From JAAYYM01 sp035271065 (lineage in GTDB: Bacteria > Bacillota > Clostridia > Lachnospirales > Lachnospiraceae), in NCBI GenBank assembly GCA_035271065.1, contig DATESB010000046.1:1-14600 (forward strand): 14,600 nucleotides of DNA, in the 5' to 3' direction. Made by a program: the position numbers and the translations under genes. Shown piece by piece: positions 6,294 to 13,694 of this stretch (position 1 is its first letter; each line of letters opens with the position of its first letter). The notes beneath the pieces are model-generated. The model did no database searches, was not told the origin of the DNA, and saw only the letters and a program-made list of their open reading frames with translations.

Positions 6294-8420
6294 ATGGCAG
6301 AGAAATTTGATTTGCGAAAGAGTGAATATTACTATAACAGAGAACTTAGTTGGCTGTTATTTAATAATCGTGTGTTAGACGAAGCGCGGGATAAGACGCT
6401 GCCTTTGTTTGAACGACTTAAATTCCTGAGCATTACTGCATCTAATTTGGATGAGTTTTTCATGATACGTGTTGCCTCCTTAAAGGATATGGTCAATGCA
6501 AAATATGATAAAACGGACATTTCAGGCATGACGCCGCAAAAGCAGCTTGAGAAGTTAAATAAGGCAACGCATGAACTGGTACAGCAGCAATATTCAACGT
6601 ATACCCGTTCTTTACTGCCATTGCTCAGACAGAATGGGGTACGCGTGGTTGTGGTACATGAAGACCTGACAGAAGAGCAGGGCAAGTACGTAGACCACTA
6701 TTTCACAGAAAATGTGTATCCGGTGTTGACGCCTATGGCGGTGGATTCTTCACGGCCGTTTCCACTGATCCGTAATAAGACACTGAATATCGGTGCACTT
6801 TTATCCCAAAAAGGTGAGGATGAGGAACTTGAATTTGCTACGGTACAGGTGCCGGCAGTGCTTCCGCGTATTATTTCCATACCGGGTGCAGAGGATGAAA
6901 CGACTCTGATTTTGTTGGAAGAAATCATTGAACGGAATATTCATAAGTTATTCCTGAACTATGATGTGATTTGTGCACATCCATTCAGAATTATGAGAAA
7001 TGCAGACCTGACAATTGAGGAAGATGAAGCTGCTGATTTATTAAAAGAAATTGAGAAACAGTTAAAGAAACGTCAATGGGGAGAAGCAATTCGATTAGAG
7101 GTTGCAGATGATATTGACAAGCGTTTGTTGAAGATACTGCGACAGGAACTTTCTATTAAGGAAGAAGATATATATAAGATTAACGGCCCATTGGATTTGA
7201 CCTTTTTAATGAAGATGTATGGTTTACCGGGCTTTGAACATTTGAAAAACGAACCGTATACACCACAGACCATTCCGAATTTGCAGACAGATAAAGATAT
7301 CTTTGAGCAAATAAGAGAAGGGGATAAATTGTTACACCACCCGTATCAGACGTTCCAGCCGATTGTGGAATTTATCAGACAGGCGGCAAGAGATCCCGAA
7401 GTTCTGGCGATTAAGCAGACATTATATCGTGTCAGCGGTAATTCACCAATCATTGCAGCACTTGCACAGGCAGCTGAAAACGGAAAACAGGTTACTGTGT
7501 TGGTTGAATTAAAGGCAAGATTTGATGAGGAAAACAACATTGTCTGGGCAAAGATGCTTGAAAAAGCAGGCTGTCACGTTATTTATGGACTGGTTGGATT
7601 GAAAACACACAGTAAGATTACTTTGGTGGTTCGACGTGAAGAGGACGGTATCAGACGTTATGTGCATCTGGGAACCGGTAATTACAATGATATTACTGCC
7701 AAGTTATATACAGACTTGGGATTGCTGACATGTTCTGAAGCAATCGGAGAAGATGCCACAGCAGTCTTCAATATGCTTTCGGGATACTCTGAGCCGGTAT
7801 CCTGGAATAAGTTATCGTTAGCACCTTTATGGTTAAAAGAACGGTTTTTGGAATTAATCGAGCGTGAGCGCGAAAATGCACTGATGAAGAAACCGGCACG
7901 TATTATTGCCAAAGTTAATTCACTTTGCGATCAGGATATTATAGCGGCACTCTATGAAGCATCAAAAGCAGGGGTACAGATTGATCTGATTGTACGCGGT
8001 ATTTGCTGTCTGCGCGTTGGAATACCGGGAATTAGTGAGAATATCAGAGTACGTTCCATTGTTGGAAACTTTTTGGAACATAGTCGCATATTCTATTTTC
8101 AGAATGCGGGAAAAGAAAAGATATTCCTAGGTTCTGCAGACTGGATGCCGAGAAATTTAGAGCGTCGCGTGGAAATTATGTTCCCGATTGAAGATGAGCC
8201 ATTGATGAAGGAAGTACTGCATATCTTGCAGTTACAATTGGATGATACTTTGAAGGCACATGTTTTGACAGACAAGGGAACATATGAGAGAATAGATAAA
8301 AGAGGAAAAGTACTTCTGAGCTGTCAGGAGGAATTTTGCAAGGAGGCGATAGCGGCAGGTAAGACAGTCAAGGAAGTTTTAAATGACAGAGTCTTTGTCC
8401 CGGAGGAACATGTGGAATGA
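6294..8420 (+). CDS. ppk1: polyphosphate kinase 1
   Basis: PPK1 reversibly transfers the terminal phosphate of ATP onto polyphosphate through a phosphohistidine; it is often membrane-associated in other bacteria. At 708 aa it is full length, with four domains in order: N-terminal (YYNRELSWLLFNNRVLDEA near residue 12), head (about 110-320), and catalytic C1 and C2. The phosphorylated His439 lies in LKTHSKITLV and the second catalytic His458 in YVHLGTGNYND, exactly 19 residues apart as in the E. coli pair His435/His454. The C2 domain shows RGICCLR, FLEHSRIFYF and FLGSADWMPRNLERR. GAGGA at 6282-6286 gives a good start. It follows the Ppx-like gene, a common polyphosphate make/break pairing, and its stop overlaps the maf start (ATGA 8417-8420). 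Confidence 0.97.
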   Translation: MAEKFDLRKSEYYYNRELSWLLFNNRVLDEARDKTLPLFERLKFLSITASNLDEFFMIRVASLKDMVNAKYDKTDISGMTPQKQLEKLNKATHELVQQQYSTYTRSLLPLLRQNGVRVVVVHEDLTEEQGKYVDHYFTENVYPVLTPMAVDSSRPFPLIRNKTLNIGALLSQKGEDEELEFATVQVPAVLPRIISIPGAEDETTLILLEEIIERNIHKLFLNYDVICAHPFRIMRNADLTIEEDEAADLLKEIEKQLKKRQWGEAIRLEVADDIDKRLLKILRQELSIKEEDIYKINGPLDLTFLMKMYGLPGFEHLKNEPYTPQTIPNLQTDKDIFEQIREGDKLLHHPYQTFQPIVEFIRQAARDPEVLAIKQTLYRVSGNSPIIAALAQAAENGKQVTVLVELKARFDEENNIVWAKMLEKAGCHVIYGLVGLKTHSKITLVVRREEDGIRRYVHLGTGNYNDITAKLYTDLGLLTCSEAIGEDATAVFNMLSGYSEPVSWNKLSLAPLWLKERFLELIERERENALMKKPARIIAKVNSLCDQDIIAALYEASKAGVQIDLIVRGICCLRVGIPGISENIRVRSIVGNFLEHSRIFYFQNAGKEKIFLGSADWMPRNLERRVEIMFPIEDEPLMKEVLHILQLQLDDTLKAHVLTDKGTYERIDKRGKVLLSCQEEFCKEAIAAGKTVKEVLNDRVFVPEEHVE

Positions 8421-8995
8421 GAAAAGTGATTTTAGCATCAGGTTCGCCACGTCGAAAGGACATATTAGAGCAGGCCGGTATCCCGTTTGAAATCATTCTT
8501 CCGACCTTGACCGAGGAAGTGACAGATCAGACTAAGCCTGAAGAGATTGTGAAAGACCTGTCAAGACAAAAGGCAGAAAATGTAGCAGAGTTATTGGATG
8601 CAACAGATGATTATATGATTATTGGAGCGGATACAGTGGTTGCCTATGAAGGTCAGATATTTGGCAAGCCAAAGGATCGAGAGGATGCATTCAGAATGTT
8701 ATCTTTGTTACAGGGCAATGTACATCAGGTATATACAGGTGTTACGTTTGTGTATACCAAGCAAAATGAGCGCAAGACACATTCATTCCATGTGACTACG
8801 GATGTCCGGATGTATCCGATGAATGAAGAACAGATAAAAGGGTATATTGATACCGAGGAGCCACTAGACAAGGCTGGAGCCTATGCAATTCAAGGCAAAT
8901 GCTGTGTTTATATTGAGGAAATAAAGGGCGAATATAATAATGTTGTAGGATTTCCGATTGCTCACATATGTGAAGAAATGAAAATCACATTATGA
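8417..8995 (+). CDS. maf: Maf family nucleoside triphosphate pyrophosphatase
   Basis: Maf proteins hydrolyse dTTP, UTP or modified nucleotides to the monophosphate plus pyrophosphate, a housecleaning activity also linked to septum arrest. The 192-aa length is typical. Motifs are LASGSPRRKDIL (6-17), GADTVV (70-75) with the catalytic Asp72, FGKPKD (82-87), VYTGV (105-109) and DKAGAYAIQG (151-160), followed by GEYNNVVGFP. The LASGSPRR/ADTVV/AYAIQG set with Gln159 suggests the dTTP/UTP (YhdE-like) group rather than YceF, but substrate calls from sequence are tentative. Its ATG overlaps the ppk1 stop by 4 nt, with GGAGG at 8402-8406 ten bases upstream, so it is translationally coupled to PPK1. 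Pyrophosphate made here and polyphosphate made by PPK1 both feed into phosphate metabolism. Confidence 0.95.
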   Translation: MRKVILASGSPRRKDILEQAGIPFEIILPTLTEEVTDQTKPEEIVKDLSRQKAENVAELLDATDDYMIIGADTVVAYEGQIFGKPKDREDAFRMLSLLQGNVHQVYTGVTFVYTKQNERKTHSFHVTTDVRMYPMNEEQIKGYIDTEEPLDKAGAYAIQGKCCVYIEEIKGEYNNVVGFPIAHICEEMKITL

Positions 8996-9010
8996 TAGGA
9001 GGGTGAAAGT

Positions 9011-9274
9011 ATGCATGAATATGATGATGAGGTGCTGGCTGTATTTTTAAGAGATCAGGGAAGACTGTTTGATGAACCAGTAGCAGAGACAATCGAGGAA
9101 GCTGAGGCTTTCTTGGAGGATTGCCTTGCAGTTGTGGTTGACTCATTGCAGGAAGTCTGGGAGTACTTTGATGAGAACGGAACTGATCTGGAAGGCATGT
9201 CACTTGAAGATATCGAGGATGCATCTGAAGTATTCAAGATTCCGGATGGAAGATATCTGATCGTGGAAGCATAA
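9011..9274 (+). CDS. very acidic small protein, unknown function
   Basis: It encodes 87 aa with a strong ribosome binding site (AGGAGGG, 8997-9003, seven bases before ATG) and lies 15 bp after maf, so it is a real gene at the end of the operon. About 27 residues are Asp or Glu against four Lys/Arg. Segments such as AETIEEAEAFLEDCLAVVVD and LEDIEDASEVFKIPDGRYL look like amphipathic helices and a C-terminal strand; there is one Cys (residue 38) and no membrane segment or signal. I recall close relatives in Lachnospiraceae, often labelled 'glyoxalase' in databases. However, I see no glyoxalase metal motif and the protein is too short for that fold, so I would not trust that name. A small adaptor, inhibitor or nucleic-acid mimic is possible but unproven. 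Confidence 0.8.
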   Translation: MHEYDDEVLAVFLRDQGRLFDEPVAETIEEAEAFLEDCLAVVVDSLQEVWEYFDENGTDLEGMSLEDIEDASEVFKIPDGRYLIVEA

Positions 9275-9294
9275 ACATAAGCAAATGAATGATG

Positions 9295-10107
9295 TTACAG
9301 AATAAATTTTTCAATGATTTCAGCAATACCGTCGTGATTGTTATCGTTAACGGTGACATAATCGGCGGTATTTTTGACGAGTTCAATCCCGTTTTTCATA
9401 GCAACGCCAATACCGGCAGTTTCTATCATGGTGGTATCATTTTCTTCATCGCCTGCAGCAATGGCATTAGCAATCGGAATGTTGAAATAATCGCAGAAAT
9501 ACTTCACGGCATTCCCCTTTGTGGACGCCAAAGAACCATATTCCAAAAGTCTTTCACTGGAAAATGTAGAACTGACTTTATCTTTTGCCCAATCAGCATA
9601 TTCCGCACGAAACTGTTCCAAACGCTTACGACCTTCGAGGCTCATGACAATGATTTTCATGGGCTCTTCGGTTAGAACCAAAGAGAGATCATCGGAAATG
9701 AGGGCGGGCATTTTGATATGCTGTTGATATTCTTTCAGTTCCGGGGTATTGCGACAACTGACAATATGAGTTGCCGAATAGGTATGGATATGTAAATCAG
9801 CTTTCTTTGCAGCTGCAAATAAATACTCTGCATATTCCATGGGAATGGCAGAGCGTAACAAGATCTGATTGGCACCACAATCATAAATCAAACCGCCGTT
9901 AAAAGCGGATACATAAGAGCCGGGACCATCAAATCCAAATTCTTTTGCAACCATAAGCACACTGTTGAGTGGGCGTCCGGAGGAGAGAATGATTTTGTGA
10001 CCGGCATCTAACATACGGTGTATCATATCCATTGTATGGGTACTGATTTTTTTTTGGTCATCTAATAATGTACCATCCAAATCAGTAAATAAAATCTTTG
10101 TATCCAT
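9295..10107 (-). CDS. Cof-type HAD-IIB family phosphatase
   Basis: This 270-aa cytoplasmic HAD phosphohydrolase has all four motifs: LFTDLDGTLLDD (6-17) with nucleophile Asp9 and acid/base Asp11, SSGRP (42-46), the motif III Lys197 in STKGNAV, and AAGDEENDTTM (217-227) with Mg ligands Asp220 and Asp224. The large insert between motifs II and III is the C2-type cap of the Cof/YidA/YbiV group, which act on sugar phosphates, nucleotides or flavin phosphates; the substrate cannot be told from sequence. It is the last gene of the minus-strand operon, 20 bp after the PHP gene. An AAAGG sits about ten bases before its ATG. Its stop faces the stop of the acidic orphan with 20 bp between them and no obvious terminator hairpin. 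Confidence 0.93.
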   Translation of the reverse strand: MDTKILFTDLDGTLLDDQKKISTHTMDMIHRMLDAGHKIILSSGRPLNSVLMVAKEFGFDGPGSYVSAFNGGLIYDCGANQILLRSAIPMEYAEYLFAAAKKADLHIHTYSATHIVSCRNTPELKEYQQHIKMPALISDDLSLVLTEEPMKIIVMSLEGRKRLEQFRAEYADWAKDKVSSTFSSERLLEYGSLASTKGNAVKYFCDYFNIPIANAIAAGDEENDTTMIETAGIGVAMKNGIELVKNTADYVTVNDNNHDGIAEIIEKFIL

Positions 10108-10127
10108 TTTCGAGAAACCTTTCTGTA

Positions 10128-11006
10128 TTACAACAACCCTTTTCTAATTTTGAGATTCAGTAACAACTCTTCGAGAACAAATAAATGACCGTAGCCAACA
10201 CCTAAATCCAAACCAGGTTTTGTTGTACCGTGAAAATCCGAACCGCCTGTTATTAACAATTGATATTTCATGGCAAGGCGTTTCATATCACGTTCTTCAC
10301 CTGCATGATAGGTAGAATAGACTGCTTCAATTCCGTCAAGACCGGAAGCAACCAGTTGAGAGACCAAATTGTCCAAACGGTCTTTCCCCATATGATAGAG
10401 GGTTGGATGTGCCAAAACAGCAAGACCACCGGCAGACTTAATCAATGAGACTGCCTGTGAGGGTGTGACCTTCTCACGTGCCACATAGCAAGGAGAGTTG
10501 TCTCCGATGTAGCGTTCAAAGGCTTCCTGCATATTCTTGATTTGATTTGTCTCCAACATGTATTTTGCATAAAGCCCACGTGTCACAACAGAATCGGGAA
10601 AACGTTCCCGCAATTGCTCCATTGTAATGTCAATGCCGTGTTCACGCAGTTTTGTACACATTTTTTCATTGCGGAGTTCTCTGGAATTCTGAAAATCCGT
10701 CAAATACTTGATAAAGTGCTCATTATGGTGGTCAATATACAGACCGAGAATATGAATATCGCGACCTTCGTATTCCGTGGAAAGTTCAATGCCCGGAACA
10801 ACCTCTAAGGAAACATTCTGTTTGTTAGACAGCACCTTGGCATAATCCATTGCTTCATCCAATCCCGCCGTTGTGTCGTGGTCTGTGAGAGCGAAGGCAG
10901 AAAGCCCTTTTTCCATGGCATAGTCCACAAGTTCCGTCGGTGAATAAGAGCCGTCTGATTTATTGGAATGCACATGCAGGTCAACTTGGTTCATATTAGT
11001 TTTCAT
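10128..11006 (-). CDS. PHP-domain phosphoesterase (RNase AM / nucleotide phosphatase type)
   Basis: With ATG 11006 as start it has 292 aa. The PHP metal site is complete: DLHVHSNKSDGS (9-20, His11, His13, Asp18), TDHDT (41-45, His43), PGIELS (71-76, Glu74), His85 in DIHILGLY, AHPTLY (199-204, His200) and GSDFHG (255-260, Asp257, His259). This order matches the YciV-like family, whose known members hydrolyse 3',5'-nucleoside bisphosphates or trim RNA 5' ends; I infer a similar job. The frame stays open upstream to 11093, but that stretch lies inside the ABC-F gene and precedes the conserved start. AAGGA five bases before 11006 supports this ATG; ATG 10994 is the alternative. It overlaps the ABC-F gene by 11 nt, so the two are probably coupled. 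Confidence 0.9.
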   Translation of the reverse strand: MKTNMNQVDLHVHSNKSDGSYSPTELVDYAMEKGLSAFALTDHDTTAGLDEAMDYAKVLSNKQNVSLEVVPGIELSTEYEGRDIHILGLYIDHHNEHFIKYLTDFQNSRELRNEKMCTKLREHGIDITMEQLRERFPDSVVTRGLYAKYMLETNQIKNMQEAFERYIGDNSPCYVAREKVTPSQAVSLIKSAGGLAVLAHPTLYHMGKDRLDNLVSQLVASGLDGIEAVYSTYHAGEERDMKRLAMKYQLLITGGSDFHGTTKPGLDLGVGYGHLFVLEELLLNLKIRKGLL

Positions 11007-12633
11007 CCTCTTCCTTATTGGCAGTATAAACGAAACGTTTACGAGCCATTTCATCACTTTCAAGGTATTCGTCATAGGTGGTAATCTTGTCAATCAATGC
11101 ACCGCCCGGCATAATCTCCATAATGCGGTTTGCGGTAGTTTCTACAAATTGGTGGTCATGTGATGCAAAGAGAATGACACCCGGGAATTTAATCAATCCA
11201 TTATTAAGTGCAGTAATAGATTCCATATCCAAATGGTTTGTCGGCTCATCCAGAATTAGAACATTGGGAGCACTGATCATCATTTTGGATAACAGGCAGC
11301 GCACCTTTTCACCACCGGAGAGTATCTTTACTTTTTTAACACCGTCTTCACCGGGGAATAACATTCTGCCGAGGAAACCACGTACATAAGTTACGTCCTT
11401 AACAGGAGAGTAGCCGGTTAACCAGTCTGTAATCGTCAAATCATTATTGAATTCCTCTGTGGAATCCTTCGGAAAATAAGCCTGTGAAGTGGTAACACCC
11501 CATTTATAAGAGCCTTCATCCGGTTCCATTTCGCCCATTAATATCTTGAATAAAACAGTTTTTGCAAGTTCATTTCCACCAACAAAAGCCACTTTATCCT
11601 CACGTCCAAGGATGAAAGAGACATTGTCGAGAATCTTCTCACCGTCAATTGTCTTGCTGATGCCTTCCACTGTCAGTACTTCATTACCGATTTCACGTTC
11701 CGGACGGAAATCTACATAAGGATATTTACGAGAAGAAGGTTTGATGTCATCCAATTCAATCTTTTCCAATGCACGCTTACGAGAGGTTGCCTGTTTTGAT
11801 TTGGAAGCATTGGCAGAGAAGCGGGAGATAAATTCCTGCAGTTCTTTGATTTTCTCTTCCTTTTTCTTATTGGCTTCCTTCATTTGTTTCACAAGTAATT
11901 GGCTGGATTCATACCAGAAGTCATAATTGCCGGCATAGAGCTGTATCTTTCCGTAATCAATGTCAGCAGTATGCGTACATACCTTATTTAAGAAGTATCT
12001 GTCATGGGATACAACAATAACGGTATTCTCAAAGTTAATCAGAAATTCTTCCAACCATGCAATGGCATCCAAATCCAAGTGGTTTGTCGGCTCATCAAGG
12101 AGCAGAATATCAGGATTGCCGAAGAGTGCCTTGGCAAGCAATACTTTCACCTTTTCAGAACCGGTCAAGTCGCCCATAATAGAATAGTGTAAATCTGTTT
12201 CAATCCCTAATCCGTTTAAGAGCATAGCAGCATTGGATTCTGCTTCCCAGCCGTCCATATCTGCAAATTCAGCTTCTAACTCACTGGCACGGATACCGTC
12301 TTCATCCGAGAAATCCTCTTTTGCATAGATAGCATCCTTTTCCTTCATTATTTTGTACAATCTTTCATTTCCCAGAATGACTGTATCCATAACCGTATAT
12401 TCATCGTATTTGAAGTGATCCTGCTCTAATACCGACAGACGTTGCCCGGGTGTGATAACGATATCACCTTTTGTTGTCTCAAGATTGCCGGAGAGTATTT
12501 TCAAAAATGTAGACTTACCTGCGCCGTTGGCACCGATGAGTCCATAGCAGTTTCCTTCTGTGAATTTGATGTTAACGTCTTCAAACAACGCTTTCTTTCC
12601 TAATCTTAATGTTACATTATTTGCACTGATCAT
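10996..12633 (-). CDS. ABC-F family ATPase (YkpA/YbiT-like)
   Basis: This soluble duplicated-ATPase protein (545 aa, no membrane segments) belongs to the ABC-F translation factors that act on the ribosome. The first ATPase domain has Walker A GANGAGKS (34-41), signature LTGSEK (156-161), Walker B ILLLDEP (176-182) and SHD (209-211). The charged linker about 245-315 is the inter-domain P-site tRNA-interaction region. The second domain has signature LSGGEK (438-443), Walker B VLILDEP (458-464) and SHD (491-493), but its Walker A is GGNELAKT (352-359), lacking two of the usual glycines. The N-terminal sequence and the string WGVTTSQAYFPKD resemble B. subtilis YkpA and E. coli YbiT, not the antibiotic-resistance ABC-F groups. 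It is the first gene of the operon with the PHP and HAD genes. Confidence 0.93.
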   Translation of the reverse strand: MISANNVTLRLGKKALFEDVNIKFTEGNCYGLIGANGAGKSTFLKILSGNLETTKGDIVITPGQRLSVLEQDHFKYDEYTVMDTVILGNERLYKIMKEKDAIYAKEDFSDEDGIRASELEAEFADMDGWEAESNAAMLLNGLGIETDLHYSIMGDLTGSEKVKVLLAKALFGNPDILLLDEPTNHLDLDAIAWLEEFLINFENTVIVVSHDRYFLNKVCTHTADIDYGKIQLYAGNYDFWYESSQLLVKQMKEANKKKEEKIKELQEFISRFSANASKSKQATSRKRALEKIELDDIKPSSRKYPYVDFRPEREIGNEVLTVEGISKTIDGEKILDNVSFILGREDKVAFVGGNELAKTVLFKILMGEMEPDEGSYKWGVTTSQAYFPKDSTEEFNNDLTITDWLTGYSPVKDVTYVRGFLGRMLFPGEDGVKKVKILSGGEKVRCLLSKMMISAPNVLILDEPTNHLDMESITALNNGLIKFPGVILFASHDHQFVETTANRIMEIMPGGALIDKITTYDEYLESDEMARKRFVYTANKEEDEN

Positions 12634-12683
12634 TTATTTCAAAATCCTTTCCAAAATCATTTAGAGTTACGTACCAATTCCTT

Positions 12684-12711
12684 ATTTTACATGAAATAGG
12701 GAAAAATGCAA
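12684..12711 (-). promoter_or_regulatory. probable promoter of the ABC-F/PHP/HAD operon
   Basis: On the minus strand, TTGCAT (12706-12711) and TAAAAT (12684-12689) are spaced by 16 bp, about 50 bp before the ABC-F start codon. It begins just past the aquaporin terminator, as expected for an independent transcription unit. Confidence 0.55.
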
Positions 12712-12712
12712 G

Positions 12713-12749
12713 TAAAACACCCTAAAGATTTTGATTTTAGGGTGTTTTA
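12713..12749 (-). terminator. intrinsic terminator of the aquaporin gene
   Basis: The arms 12713-12726 (TAAAACACCCTAAA) and 12736-12749 (TTTAGGGTGTTTTA) are perfect 14-bp inverted repeats with a 9-nt loop. On the minus strand the stem ends in TTTTA, giving a short T-run. It lies 46 bp after the aquaporin stop and separates that gene from the ABC-F operon. Confidence 0.8.
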
Positions 12750-12794
12750 TGATGTGAATTATGTATGATAATGATATTATATTTAATATGGCAG

Positions 12795-13541
12795 TTACTC
12801 TACTTCATCAGCCACCACTTCGTTTTGTGCACGTTTTGCACCTTCTGATTTGGAGCCACGTAACAAATTATATACGAAAGCGGCAATTGCTGCACCTACG
12901 AGCGGTGCCACGATGAATACCCATACCTGAGCCAAAGCATCTCCGCCGGTTAATAATGCGGGACCAAAGCTTCTTGCCGGATTAACCGATGTTCCTGTAA
13001 AGGGAATACCAAGAATATGTACCAGTGTCAATGTGAGTCCGATAATAAGGCCGGAAACAGCACTGAATTCAGCCTTTGAAGTAACACCAATGATGGTGAA
13101 GACAAATACAAAGGTCAGTATAATTTCAACTACAATAGCCTGTCCCATAGTAATGCCGAGTGCGCTGGCTGTACCGAAACCATTGGCACCAAGAGCACTT
13201 GTTCCATTGAATAAAAAGGCAAGTACACCGGCACCGGCAATGGCACCAACGAACTGTGCTACAATATATCCGATGAAATCTGTGATGTTCAGTTTGCCGA
13301 TTAAGAGCATAGACAGCGATACTGCAGGGTTTACATGACAACCGGAGATATTGCCGACAGAATATGCCATGGCAACAATAACAAGTCCAAATGCAAATGC
13401 AATTAAAAGCGTGGAAATAGCCAGTGGTACAGGCTCACCTGCATAGGATAACAAGGTGTTGATTCCTACTGCACTTCCACAGCCGAAAACAACCAAAACA
13501 AAGGTACCGATAAATTCTGCAACATACTTTTTCATATTCAT
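12795..13541 (-). CDS. aqpZ: aquaporin Z-type water channel
   Basis: This six-TM integral membrane channel (248 aa) conducts water down osmotic gradients. Both pore motifs are intact: HVNPAVSLS with NPA at 71-73 and TSVNPARS with NPA at 187-189. The constriction residues are Phe51, His175, Thr184 and Arg190. These match the AqpZ water-selective set (Phe, His, Thr, Arg) rather than the Trp/Gly/Phe/Arg set of glycerol facilitators, so water is the likely main substrate. A charged cytoplasmic C-tail (about 228-248) follows the last helix. The start is ATG 13541 with GAAAGGAG (13551-13558) nine bases upstream; a longer frame to 13628 is open but lacks a binding site and adds no MIP sequence. It is transcribed alone, divergent from the ECF sigma gene. 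Confidence 0.95.
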   Translation of the reverse strand: MNMKKYVAEFIGTFVLVVFGCGSAVGINTLLSYAGEPVPLAISTLLIAFAFGLVIVAMAYSVGNISGCHVNPAVSLSMLLIGKLNITDFIGYIVAQFVGAIAGAGVLAFLFNGTSALGANGFGTASALGITMGQAIVVEIILTFVFVFTIIGVTSKAEFSAVSGLIIGLTLTLVHILGIPFTGTSVNPARSFGPALLTGGDALAQVWVFIVAPLVGAAIAAFVYNLLRGSKSEGAKRAQNEVVADEVE

Positions 13542-13550
13542 AGATTCGTT

Positions 13551-13558
13551 CTCCTTTC
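13551..13558 (-). promoter_or_regulatory. ribosome binding site fixing the aquaporin start
   Basis: Read on the minus strand this is GAAAGGAG, nine bases before ATG 13541. It decides against the longer open frame that begins at 13628. Confidence 0.75.
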
Positions 13559-13575
13559 GAGTATGATATATTCCC

Positions 13576-13581
13576 ATTATA
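13576..13581 (-). promoter_or_regulatory. -10 box likely serving the aquaporin gene
   Basis: A perfect TATAAT on the minus strand lies 34 bp before the aquaporin start. The best-spaced -35 is poor (TTTCAT), so either an activator or a different sigma contact may be needed, or the promoter is weak. Confidence 0.45.
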
Positions 13582-13618
13582 ATACATTTTGCAGTATAAT
13601 GAAATAAAATTATGCTTT

Positions 13619-13644
13619 TTTGAAACAATTTGAAGTATTTTGAA
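13619..13644. repeat. three TTTGAA direct repeats with 10-bp period
   Basis: TTTGAA occurs at 13619-13624, 13629-13634 and 13639-13644, each followed by a different 4-bp spacer (ACAA, GTAT, then GATA). One helical turn separates the copies, so they face the same side of the DNA. They lie in the divergent region between the aquaporin and the ECF sigma gene. Confidence 0.65.
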
Positions 13645-13659
13645 GATATGATTCGTTAT
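13631..13659 (+). promoter_or_regulatory. possible ECF-type promoter for the sigma gene
   Basis: TGAAGT (13631-13636) is followed after 17 bp by CGTTAT (13654-13659). This resembles the TGAAAC/CGTC pattern of Bacillus ECF promoters with mismatches in both boxes, and its -35 is built from the second TTTGAA repeat. Transcription would begin near 13666, upstream of the GTG start, fitting autoregulation. A weak call. Confidence 0.3.
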
Positions 13660-13680
13660 ATACATTGAGGAACATCGCTT

Positions 13681-13686
13681 GGGAGG
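13681..13686 (+). promoter_or_regulatory. ribosome binding site fixing the GTG start of the sigma gene
   Basis: GGGAGG stands 8 bases before GTG 13695. The in-frame TTG at 13665 has no such site, so GTG 13695 is preferred. Confidence 0.65.
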
Positions 13687-13694
13687 CATTCCGG

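Noticed and set aside
9255..9274. Possible hairpin around GCATAAACATAAGC at the end of the acidic gene
   Set aside because: The arms are not complementary (they repeat rather than invert) and no T-run follows.
9289..9675. Plus-strand open frame of 128 codons opposite the HAD gene
   Set aside because: It is the antisense shadow of an intact HAD phosphatase with all motifs; no ribosome binding site and no recognisable domain.
11007..11093. N-terminal extension of the PHP protein frame
   Set aside because: It is coding sequence of the ABC-F C-terminus in another frame; the conserved DLHVHS start follows ATG 11006/10994.
11220..12105. Near-identical stretches coding for LDEPTNHLD at about 11226-11251 and 12069-12100
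   Set aside because: They encode the Walker B regions of the two ATPase domains of one ABC-F protein; expected family duplication, not a DNA repeat element.
13594..13600. TATAAT on the plus strand at 13595-13600 as promoter of the sigma gene
   Set aside because: No usable -35 at 16-18 bp upstream and about 95 bp from the start codon; it may be part of the AT-rich background.
13542..13628. N-terminal extension of the aquaporin frame up to 13628
   Set aside because: The strong ribosome binding site at 13551-13558 lies inside it and directs translation to ATG 13541; the added residues do not belong to the MIP family.
13621..13659. Classic ECF promoter with -35 TGAAAC at 13621-13626
   Set aside because: No CGT-type -10 stands 16-17 bp downstream; the only CGTTAT is 27 bp away, so the second repeat (13631) is the better -35 candidate.
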